Of a stretch of DNA of 64,000 nt, positions 51,349 to 58,751 are shown in pieces. Positions within the stretch are counted from its first letter, which is position 1. Each line of letters opens with the position of its first letter. This DNA is from Mageeibacillus sp. UBA6976 (GTDB lineage Bacteria; Bacillota; Clostridia; Saccharofermentanales; Saccharofermentanaceae). The stretch spans positions 105,841 to 169,840 of the forward strand of contig DJYO01000009.1 in the NCBI GenBank assembly GCA_002450155.1, read 5' to 3'. Both the position numbers and the translations under genes were made by a program. Under the pieces are notes generated by a model. The model ran no database searches, was not told where the DNA came from, and saw only the letters and a program-made list of their open reading frames with translations.

Positions 51349-52653
51349 CTATATCTCATCTATAAGTCTTATTATGTCCTTAAAGGGCATGAGGGAATTA
51401 TCGACTTCCAGCGCTCTGTGGTTCTTAAGTATGGATTCCGCCGTCTTCTGCATGACGGGGAACGCAGCGCGCATAAGCTGATTTGCATATATGACTATAT
51501 TTACTCCGCATGAAGCAAGCTCTTCTTCGGTAATGGAATTAAAGGATGTGGGCACAACGACTATCGGGGTATCGCTGTCCTTCTCCCTGAACTTTTTGCA
51601 GAATTCGATGATCTCGTCAGGCTCTTTCTTCCTGCTGTGTATCATGATGCCGTCTGCACCCGCTTCTACATATGCATAAGCTCTTGTAAGAGCATCTTCC
51701 ATGCCCCGCTCTAATATAAGGCTCTCGATCCTTGCGATGATCATGAAGGACTCTGATAACTGGGCTTTCTTGCCTGCCCTGATCTTGGCACAGAAATTCT
51801 CTATGGAATCCTGGGTCTGGACTACCTCGGTACCGAAAAGGGAATTCTTTTTAAGCCCGGTCTTATCCTCGATTATAACCGCAGATACACCGATCCTCTC
51901 AAGGGTCCTGACATTATATACAAAGTGCTCCGTAAGCCCGCCGGTATCGCCGTCCAGGATAATGGGCTTGGTGGTAACTTCCATTATGTCATTTACGGTA
52001 CGGAGTCTTGAGGTCATGTCAACAAGCTCTATATCCGGCTTGCCCCTGTCAGTAGAATCGCAAAGAGAGCTTATCCACATGCAGTCGAACTGATCGATCC
52101 TGCCGCTGTCGTCTACGACGGTAGTCTTCTCGGCGATAAGGCCGGTAAGCCCGCTGTGCGCCTCTATGACCTTGACCACGGGCACCATCTTGATAAGCTG
52201 CCTTAAGCGTCTGCGCCTGTATTCCGGCATCGCCAGTTTCTCATTGAGCTTGCGGTCTACTTTGGCAACACTCTCGCTGTATGTATATGGAACGTCTATT
52301 ATCTTGCCGCCATATTCATCAAGCTGCTGCTTGACCGCGCTGCGCATGCGCTCAAGAGGTCCTGTAAGCCAGTTGTCCCCGTGTATGATGTAATCCGGCT
52401 TCAGCCTGGATATGACATCCGTATACATCATGTCACTCTGAACGACAACCTCGGATACGCCTTCGAGAGAAGAATAGAGAGCTACCCTCTCCTCCAAGGT
52501 CCTGGTAGGAAACTTGTTAAATCTGATCTTGGCTTCGTCGCTCATGGCGCCGACTATAAGCCTGCCGTATTTGGAGGCCTCTTTGATTATTTTCAGATGT
52601 CCCTCGTGGATCACATCCGTGGTAAAGCAAGTGTAGATTATCTTATCTGCCAT
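51349..52653 (-). CDS. Nucleotidyltransferase-PEP mutase fusion
   Basis: A protein of 434 residues. Residues 1-140 form a TagD-like cytidylyltransferase fold (YTCFTTDVIHEGHLKII; HGDNW). Residues ~155-434 form the PEP mutase barrel, with the catalytic signature EDKTGLKKNS near 255 and IIARIESLI later. PEP mutase makes phosphonopyruvate from PEP, the entry to all C-P compounds. The fused transferase probably activates a phosphonate as a CMP derivative for attachment to a glycan or lipid. Confidence 0.92.
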   Translation of the reverse strand: MADKIIYTCFTTDVIHEGHLKIIKEASKYGRLIVGAMSDEAKIRFNKFPTRTLEERVALYSSLEGVSEVVVQSDMMYTDVISRLKPDYIIHGDNWLTGPLERMRSAVKQQLDEYGGKIIDVPYTYSESVAKVDRKLNEKLAMPEYRRRRLRQLIKMVPVVKVIEAHSGLTGLIAEKTTVVDDSGRIDQFDCMWISSLCDSTDRGKPDIELVDMTSRLRTVNDIMEVTTKPIILDGDTGGLTEHFVYNVRTLERIGVSAVIIEDKTGLKKNSLFGTEVVQTQDSIENFCAKIRAGKKAQLSESFMIIARIESLILERGMEDALTRAYAYVEAGADGIMIHSRKKEPDEIIEFCKKFREKDSDTPIVVVPTSFNSITEEELASCGVNIVIYANQLMRAAFPVMQKTAESILKNHRALEVDNSLMPFKDIIRLIDEI

Positions 52654-52660
52654 ATATTCC

Positions 52661-53296
52661 TCAGCAAATATCCCTAAGGAGTTTATAGCCTATTGCAGTA
52701 CCAAGGAGCTTATGTCCCCTGCTGTCGAGGTGGACTCCGTCTGTAGCAGAAGGCATTGTAGCCTCGCCGCAATCCAGGAAATATACGCCCTTATCCCGGC
52801 TTAATGTCTCAAAGGCTGCTGCAAGCATCCTGGACTTATTTACTGATTCCTCGTCGAAGGAGCCTGCAAAATCCCCCTCCGATACATTGGTAAGAGGAGC
52901 CGGAGATACAATAAGGCATTTGGGCCTGAAACCCTGCTTCTTCTCCAGAGTCTCAAGAGCAGAATCGACAACAGCTTCAAGTCCTGCCCTTATGCTGTCC
53001 ACATCCGCGCCGAAGCAGGTCTTAAGGTCATTGGTGCCCAGCATTACAACAAAGACATCTACGGGCCTGTGGGTGCAGACAATGCCTCTTACATAGTTAA
53101 GCCCGTTCTTCCAGTCGTCAACAGGATCGTCGAAAACGGTAGTCCTGCCGTTAAGGCCCTCGCCTATTACGTTATAATCCTTGCCCAGAAGGTTTTGCAG
53201 GACGCCGGTCCATCTTATCTCTTTGTCAAATCTGCCCTTGGTATCAGGGTCAAATCCGTATGTGTTTGAATCACCGTAGCAAAGTATATTAACCAT
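52661..53296 (-). CDS. SGNH/GDSL hydrolase
   Basis: A protein of 211 residues. Block I is GDSNTYG with the nucleophile Ser near 10, block II GEGLNGR, block III GTND near 87 and block V DGVHLDSRG with the catalytic Asp/His. There is no signal peptide, so it acts in the cytoplasm, probably as an esterase or acetylhydrolase. In this operon it may trim an acylated glycan precursor. It lies between the rmlA and PEP mutase genes with gaps of ten bases or fewer. Confidence 0.87.
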   Translation of the reverse strand: MVNILCYGDSNTYGFDPDTKGRFDKEIRWTGVLQNLLGKDYNVIGEGLNGRTTVFDDPVDDWKNGLNYVRGIVCTHRPVDVFVVMLGTNDLKTCFGADVDSIRAGLEAVVDSALETLEKKQGFRPKCLIVSPAPLTNVSEGDFAGSFDEESVNKSRMLAAAFETLSRDKGVYFLDCGEATMPSATDGVHLDSRGHKLLGTAIGYKLLRDIC

Positions 53297-53305
53297 ATAT
53301 TCCCC

Positions 53306-54175
53306 TTATGCTTCCTCGATCATAGCCTCAAGATATCCGCCATATGCAGATGACTTCATGTTCTTGGCAAGTTCATTAAGCTGCATAAGATCTATCCAGT
53401 GGTTCCTGAATGCAGTCTCCTCGGGACAGCCGATCATCTTGCCTGAACGCTGAGCTGCACGGACTGCGCCTGCGGCCTTATAAAGGCTGTCTGCATTACC
53501 GGCATCAAACCAGGAGAAGCTGTCATCCAGTGCAATTACATTAAGCTTATTCATCTTAAGGTATTCATTATTGACAGAAGTTATCTCCAGCTCGCCCCTT
53601 GCAGAAGGACCTATATTCTTGGCGATCTCAACTACCTGATTGTCGTAGAAGTAAAGACCCGGGACGATATAATTGCTCTTAGGATGCTTAGGTTTCTCCT
53701 CTATGGAGATAGCCTTGTTATTGCTGTCAAATTCAACTACTCCGAAAGCTCTCGGATCCGGAACATAGTATCCGAAGATCGCAGCACCTTCCTTGGAAAG
53801 ATTCTTTGCCTGACGCAGCTTCTTGCGGAAGGCGGGACCATAGAAGATATTATCTCCCAATGCCAGTGCCACACTATCTGTACCGATAAAGTCAGCACCG
53901 ATTATAAAGGCATCCGCGATACCTCTCTGGACCTGCTGCTCCAGGTACCGGATCTTGATCCCGAACCTGCTGCCGTCGCCTAATGTATTTATAAAGGGCT
54001 TGGTATCGTCCGGAGGTGTTATAACCAGGATATCATCTATCCCTGCATCCATAAGTACTGTGAGAGGATAGTAGATAAGGGGTTTGTCGTAAACCGGCAC
54101 AAGCGGTTTGCAGACCGGTATCGTAACCGGATAAAGCCTTGTTCCCTTGCCTGCAGCTAGAATGATTCCCTTCAT
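53306..54175 (-). CDS. rmlA: Glucose-1-phosphate thymidylyltransferase
   Basis: A protein of 289 residues with ATG 54175 behind AAGGGG; an upstream start at 54205 lacks an SD. The nucleotide-binding motif is ILAAGKGTRLYPVT, then VYDKPLIYYPL and ALGDNIFYG, which are RmlA landmarks. It makes dTDP-glucose, first step to dTDP-rhamnose and other 6-deoxy sugars. The genes rmlB, rmlC and rmlD are absent from this window. Confidence 0.93.
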   Translation of the reverse strand: MKGIILAAGKGTRLYPVTIPVCKPLVPVYDKPLIYYPLTVLMDAGIDDILVITPPDDTKPFINTLGDGSRFGIKIRYLEQQVQRGIADAFIIGADFIGTDSVALALGDNIFYGPAFRKKLRQAKNLSKEGAAIFGYYVPDPRAFGVVEFDSNNKAISIEEKPKHPKSNYIVPGLYFYDNQVVEIAKNIGPSARGELEITSVNNEYLKMNKLNVIALDDSFSWFDAGNADSLYKAAGAVRAAQRSGKMIGCPEETAFRNHWIDLMQLNELAKNMKSSAYGGYLEAMIEEA

Positions 54176-54245
54176 GTTCGCCCCTTCTTTCTGACCGAGT
54201 GTCAAGCGTTCTTAACAGTTATTATACATTCTCAAATTGAATTAG

Positions 54246-55760
54246 TCATTCGTAGACGTAGAATTCTCCGAATACACGGGTATTTGCGAAACCCATGTCC
54301 TCCATGAATCCCAGCATCCTCGTATCTTCGATCCCGCCTCTTGATATGATCATGACAGCTTTGTTGTCCCTAAGATCATTAAGATACTCATCCATTATCT
54401 CAGGCATCACATCCCGCCTCGTATTGTATTCGTATCTTGAAGCAGACATCCTGTCTGAAGACAGGTAGATAAATACCGCGTTGCCGAAAACGGATATATG
54501 ATCTTCCGGCCCGGTATTGCTGTCTATGTAATCGATAAGATCGTTATAGCTTTCAGAATAGGTGTTATAAAGGCCCATGTTATGGTATACGATATCGCTT
54601 CTCAGGCTCTTTGCTATATCAAACCAGGGGAGCACTATAAGAAGGACTGCAAGTATCAGGCCCAAGGCCATCTTGCTATATCTTATGATCCTCTCTTTGG
54701 AGTCAGGCGCAGATTGAGGCTTTATCTCTCCTGCCTGGAATGCTGCAAAAGGATAGATCAGCATCGGCAGCAATACCATTGCATAGTGAAGATAATACCT
54801 TCCGCCAATGCTTATCACCGCAAGAGATACCAGCATATAGACGAGATATGCAAGATCTTTTGTCCTTATATCCTTGTCTTTCTCCTGCATGATCTTTAAG
54901 ACCATGAGCACGATAGCTGCAAGTATCTGCCTGAGCACCATAAACCGTGCAAAGGTCTCAATAAATCCTGCTGATACCTGGGTGTCTTCTGCCTCTGTAT
55001 ACCTTAAGTTTAATACCCAATAGAACCTTATAAAATCATCCCAGATGTGATTTGCAAGAAGATATATGACAAAGGGCGCAAGGCAGATAATAAGCCCCGC
55101 CAGGAAAAGACCTGTAAACCTCATAAGTTCCCTGGACCTTCCGGCCATAAGGCTCCTTATAAATATAAAGCAGCAGAATACCATCCACAGAGCTATCATA
55201 TTTGCCCGGAGCATCAAGATCAATCCCAAAGAAGCGCCGGTAACTACGATCTTAAGGTTGCTTGTCCTGCCTTTGTAAAGATATTCCAGAAAGATATAAA
55301 GGGCGAAGACCTGGATTGGCAGAGCATATTCCTCAGTATAATTACCGCCTTCGAAGAATATGTTCATACCCCCTAAAACGATAAGGACTGTAATAAGAGA
55401 CCTGACCTTGCCGGCAAAGAGTCTGGAGGTCATATATATTCCTATAGAGGACAGGAGCATAGATACATATTCCACATACCATATGCCGTGATGCCCAAGC
55501 TTCCATCCTATAAAGTTCAGGAAATAAAGGAACGGCCCCTTGTGGTCGAATGCATCTTTGTAAGGGAGCCCCCCTTCTGCCATGACCTTGCCGATGTATG
55601 CAAATACAGATGAATCGTACCAGAATCTTCCGTTATAGGACAGGGGATCTATGGTGCTCATCATGACCACCAGCAAGGATATCAGCATAAGAAATACTGC
55701 AACCGCAATATTCTCTAATGGTCTTCCGGCCTTGTTAAGTGTTCTTGCTGTTGTCGTCAT
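54246..55760 (-). CDS. GT-C family glycosyltransferase (ArnT/PMT-like)
   Basis: A protein of 504 residues with about eleven membrane helices. The first external loop contains DSSVFAYIGKVMAEGGLPYK and the nearby DHKGP, the acidic motif of GT39/GT83-like transferases that use polyprenyl-phosphate sugars. The start ATG at 55760 overlaps the loaP end by 26 bp without an SD, so translation is coupled. It probably modifies a surface polymer outside the membrane. Confidence 0.82.
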   Translation of the reverse strand: MTTTARTLNKAGRPLENIAVAVFLMLISLLVVMMSTIDPLSYNGRFWYDSSVFAYIGKVMAEGGLPYKDAFDHKGPFLYFLNFIGWKLGHHGIWYVEYVSMLLSSIGIYMTSRLFAGKVRSLITVLIVLGGMNIFFEGGNYTEEYALPIQVFALYIFLEYLYKGRTSNLKIVVTGASLGLILMLRANMIALWMVFCCFIFIRSLMAGRSRELMRFTGLFLAGLIICLAPFVIYLLANHIWDDFIRFYWVLNLRYTEAEDTQVSAGFIETFARFMVLRQILAAIVLMVLKIMQEKDKDIRTKDLAYLVYMLVSLAVISIGGRYYLHYAMVLLPMLIYPFAAFQAGEIKPQSAPDSKERIIRYSKMALGLILAVLLIVLPWFDIAKSLRSDIVYHNMGLYNTYSESYNDLIDYIDSNTGPEDHISVFGNAVFIYLSSDRMSASRYEYNTRRDVMPEIMDEYLNDLRDNKAVMIISRGGIEDTRMLGFMEDMGFANTRVFGEFYVYE

Positions 55761-56265
55761 TGTTTTTATTCAGGACCTCGAGTCCCATAGTCGTCGGGGT
55801 TACTCTGCCAAAGATGGTAACGTTGACCGTCGCTATCCTCTTGTGCCTGTCAATCCTTACAATAGATCCCTCAAGTCCTACAAGAGGTCCTGATGTAATG
55901 GTTATCTTATCCCCGTCCTTATAACCTACAGACAGGTCTGCCACCATATCCTCATCGCAGATCTTCTCGAGGAACATCTGCTCTTCTATGCTCAGACTCA
56001 ATATGGTATTCTCCGCCTTAAGGAGCTTATGAAATCCCGGGACTTTGGACAGGGCAAGGGATAAGGCCTCAGGGCTATCCGTTACCAGGAAAACATATCC
56101 GGGATATAAGGGCAGCCTTACCTTCCGCCACTCAGATCTATACTTTCTGAGCCTTACGGTAAGGGGGACAAAACAGTCCTTTAGAACATCCTTGCTGATA
56201 CGCTCCCTGCATGCCTCGCGCATCTCCCTCTCTTTGCCTGTTACTACCTGAATTACGCACCACAT
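55735..56265 (-). CDS. loaP: LoaP/RfaH-type NusG paralogue (processive antiterminator)
   Basis: A protein of 176 residues. The NGN domain is at 1-105 (MWCVIQVVTGKEREMREACR; LYPGYVFLVTD near 53) and a KOW motif at 118-145 (YKDGDKITITSGPLVGLEGS). It is a specialised NusG rather than the housekeeping one because it heads a polysaccharide-type operon, as LoaP does in clostridial species. It should help RNA polymerase read through terminators in the long downstream operon. The message seems leaderless. Confidence 0.88.
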   Translation of the reverse strand: MWCVIQVVTGKEREMREACRERISKDVLKDCFVPLTVRLRKYRSEWRKVRLPLYPGYVFLVTDSPEALSLALSKVPGFHKLLKAENTILSLSIEEQMFLEKICDEDMVADLSVGYKDGDKITITSGPLVGLEGSIVRIDRHKRIATVNVTIFGRVTPTTMGLEVLNKNNDDNSKNT

Positions 56266-56271
56266 AACAAG

Positions 56272-56280
56272 ATTATAACA
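56272..56280 (-). promoter_or_regulatory. Extended -10 promoter of the loaP operon
   Basis: TGTTATAAT (56280-56272) is an extended -10 and stands six bases from the loaP ATG. Transcription would start at the ATG itself, so the mRNA has no 5' UTR and no SD. Confidence 0.6.
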
Positions 56281-56364
56281 CTTCTTACTTTGTTCCTGAT
56301 CCTGCCAAGGCTAGATCACTTAATGAGCGGGTATATTTTCTCAAAGAGGCATAATTGGTTATAA

Positions 56365-56805
56365 TTATTTGAGTGGGTCGAGACCTGCTTCGTTCAAGAG
56401 ACTGTTTGTGTGGAATACGTCCAGCCCCTGCCTTATGGAATATGCGATTATGCAGTCCCTGCGGCTCCTGGGATAGAGGACTGCTTCACCACCTGCCTCG
56501 AGGGCGCGTCTGGTCTCATCGTTATCGAGGCCCGCTGCAATGCAGAGTAAGAGGATCTTATCCCGTCCGGGGGTCTTGGTGCCGTCCCAGATGTGATAAC
56601 AATAGGAGCGGTCAATACTGGCAAGCTTATATAGATCCGCCGGGACTACATTCTTGAGCTTGGGGAGCGATCTGTAGTATTCAATGAAGGATCCAAAGGG
56701 GCTCTCCCTGCCGGGAAGTTCCAGATATTCCTTGAGTTCAGCCTCGCTGTCGATATCTTTGAGTATCTCGTCCAGGTGTCTTGTTGTAAGCTTCTCTCCC
56801 AGCAT
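56365..56805 (-). CDS. HTH regulator of HTH/kinase module 2
   Basis: A protein of 146 residues with ATG behind AGGAGGG. It has an N-terminal helical segment, an HTH-like core (NVVPADLYKLASIDRSYCYH) and then WDGTKTPGRDKILLLCIAAG and SRRDCIIAYSIRQGLDV. Its order and motifs match the HTH of module 1 at 46062-46490. The divergent kinase starts only 26 bp away, leaving no room for separate promoters between the genes. Confidence 0.8.
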   Translation of the reverse strand: MLGEKLTTRHLDEILKDIDSEAELKEYLELPGRESPFGSFIEYYRSLPKLKNVVPADLYKLASIDRSYCYHIWDGTKTPGRDKILLLCIAAGLDNDETRRALEAGGEAVLYPRSRRDCIIAYSIRQGLDVFHTNSLLNEAGLDPLK

Positions 56806-56831
56806 ATTCCCTCCTTATAAAGGTGCATCAT

Positions 56832-57821
56832 ATGAGTTCATATCAAGAATTGTATCACATTGAAGCCGGCGATAAATCATATGTCACGGTAATCGAGGAT
56901 ACCGATACCGGCAAATGGTATCTCAGGAAGGAGCTGTCCATATACAGCAGAGATGTCTACCAGTGGCTGATCGATAATCCCGACAGACATGTGCCGAAGG
57001 TGGTGAGCATCACTGAAGAAAACGGCAAGCTGATCCTTATCGAGGAATACATAAAGGGAGAGACACTAGAGACTCTCCTTAATGAGGGCAGACTCACGGC
57101 AAGGGACAAGCGTAAGGTAATAGAAGATGTCTGCGATGCCGTCATATACCTGCATCAGAGGAAACCTCCCATCATACACAGAGACATCAAGCCTGCCAAC
57201 ATAATCGTTGACAAGGAATTAAATGTGGTCCTGATAGATTTCGATGCATCCAGGATCTTTGTCCCCGGAATGTCCCACGACACCGAGCTCCTGGGCACAC
57301 AGGGCAATGCGGCTCCCGAGCAGTACGGCTTTGCCCAGTCTGATGTAAGAACTGATGTGTTTGCCATAGGCGTACTGATCAAAGAGCTCTTCCCCAAAGA
57401 TCACAGGATGCTCAAGATAGCCAAGACCGCAACGGAGATATCTCCCAAAGACAGATACTCCAGCGTCCTTGAGCTCAAGGAGCGCATACTGCACCGCAAA
57501 GACAGAGACCTCAAGGATAACCCGAATGCAACAGAGCATTTCTGCACAAACTGCGGCGCTATTTTAGAAAGCCAGCCCGGGTTTGAGTTTAACGACGGCA
57601 CCTGGGTATGCACGGAGTGCGGGCAGATGCTTTTCGGAGACGAGGCAGGAGACACCGGTGGCAAGATGAACGGAGTCATATGGTATTGCGACGGATGCAA
57701 CACCATACTTAATAAGCAGGAAGGCTTCGATTACTACGATGACACCTGGACATGCACAAAGTGCGGCTTCGTAAACGACATATCCGAGGGAAATATAGTT
57801 CCGCCACCCCTTACCAAATAA
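56832..57821 (+). CDS. Ser/Thr protein kinase of HTH/kinase module 2 with C-terminal zinc ribbons
   Basis: A protein of 329 residues with ATG 56832, eight bases from AAAGG. Kinase motifs are HRDIKPAN (116-123), DFD instead of DFG (136-138) and AAPEQYG, with a likely ATP-site Lys near 33. No Gly-rich loop is visible. After residue ~235 two zinc ribbons follow: CTNCG with CTECG, and CDGCN with CTKCG. Kinase 1 has membrane helices at this place instead. The two kinases share the catalytic core and the divergent HTH neighbour but differ in tail, suggesting different localisation. Confidence 0.88.
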   Translation: MSSYQELYHIEAGDKSYVTVIEDTDTGKWYLRKELSIYSRDVYQWLIDNPDRHVPKVVSITEENGKLILIEEYIKGETLETLLNEGRLTARDKRKVIEDVCDAVIYLHQRKPPIIHRDIKPANIIVDKELNVVLIDFDASRIFVPGMSHDTELLGTQGNAAPEQYGFAQSDVRTDVFAIGVLIKELFPKDHRMLKIAKTATEISPKDRYSSVLELKERILHRKDRDLKDNPNATEHFCTNCGAILESQPGFEFNDGTWVCTECGQMLFGDEAGDTGGKMNGVIWYCDGCNTILNKQEGFDYYDDTWTCTKCGFVNDISEGNIVPPPLTK

Positions 57822-58135
57822 TAGAATATGCGTCCTGCAAGAACACCAACCGTGAGGGCTACTTCCGTAAAATCGTGATAGCAAACGAGGAAGAAGTAGT
57901 GATCAATGCCGGGTTATCGTGCTCTTAAGTATTCAGCAAATTCGGATAAGAACCTGATAAACAGTCCAGAGAATGATATAAAGGGTGCAAAAGACGGAGG
58001 CAAAGAAGACAGGGCTTTGTCCCAAAAGAGCACAAAAGAGCCGGAAGGCCCTGCCATTGTGTCCCCCGGGGACACCAATCGTTCCTCCTGATTACTGATA
58101 ATTATTAATTATTTATAGTCAGGAGGATTTTTTAC
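57822..58135. other. Gap of 314 bp between kinase 2 and the zinc-ribbon membrane protein
   Basis: A perfect palindrome GTGTCCCC-C-GGGGACAC lies at 58059-58075 and could be a terminator stem or operator. A frame at 57906-58091 (61 codons) has no proper SD and is Lys/Ser-rich; I do not accept it. Another frame reads protein-like (KNTNREGYFRKIVIANEEEV) for ~35 codons without a start and may be a gene remnant. AGGAGG for the next gene lies at 58121-58126. Confidence 0.45.
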
Positions 58136-58741
58136 ATGGCATTGATATCCTGTCCCGAATGCGGGAAACAGATCTCGGACAAAGCCGCTGTTTGCATCCA
58201 TTGCGGATACGCGCTAAATGAAGAAAAGATGAAGGCGCTGAACATTAAAGGCACGGAAGTCACAGAAAGCAAGGCAGCAGGCACATCATTTTTCACTAAA
58301 CTGGATATTCTGGAATCCAAGTTCAGTCACCCTAAATTTATTACACTGGACCGCTCAATGATACTTGGCATAGCAGGAAGCTTTATCTCCTTTATATCCC
58401 TGTTTATGCCCTTTATGTCTCTTGGGATCATCGAGATATCTCTTAATAAGACTGATGACGGCATCTTCTTTATCGTTGCCACCATACTTTCCTTAGTCTT
58501 TGCTTTCCTGTCAGGTCTGCCCGGAGCCATAACCTATGGACTTGCTACCGGAGCAACGGTCCTGTTCTCTGTACTTGAGATCACCCACTTATTCGATCAG
58601 CCCGATACTGACAACATCTTCCTCAAGGATGCCACCCTCAGGCCTGAGATAGGCACATTCATACTGATCTTGGGAATAGCCGTAATGGTCACGGGTCTGG
58701 TATTTAAGATCATCCCCCTCGCTAAGCGTTCCAGGAAGTAA
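58136..58741 (+). CDS. Zinc-ribbon protein with four membrane helices
   Basis: A protein of 201 residues with SD AGGAGG. The N-terminal zinc ribbon is CPECGKQ...CIHCG, and hydrophobic helices lie near 78-98, 105-130, 132-150 and 170-192. The linker has a charged helix. Function is unknown. It is ten bases before the next zinc-ribbon protein, so the two are co-transcribed. Confidence 0.75.
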   Translation: MALISCPECGKQISDKAAVCIHCGYALNEEKMKALNIKGTEVTESKAAGTSFFTKLDILESKFSHPKFITLDRSMILGIAGSFISFISLFMPFMSLGIIEISLNKTDDGIFFIVATILSLVFAFLSGLPGAITYGLATGATVLFSVLEITHLFDQPDTDNIFLKDATLRPEIGTFILILGIAVMVTGLVFKIIPLAKRSRK

Positions 58742-58751
58742 GGAGGATATA

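Noticed and set aside
54498..55376. Plus-strand frames opposite the GT-C glycosyltransferase gene
   Set aside because: His/Lys/Tyr-rich shadows with no SD or known motif.
57822..57926. Protein-like frame without start (reads ...TNREGYFRKIVIANEEEV...)
   Set aside because: No start codon or SD and only about 35 codons. It could be a gene relic, but I cannot support a feature.
57906..58091. 61-codon frame between kinase 2 and the zinc-ribbon gene
   Set aside because: No suitable SD, low-complexity Lys/Ser/Gly content and a palindrome within it. It may be a remnant, but translation is not supported.
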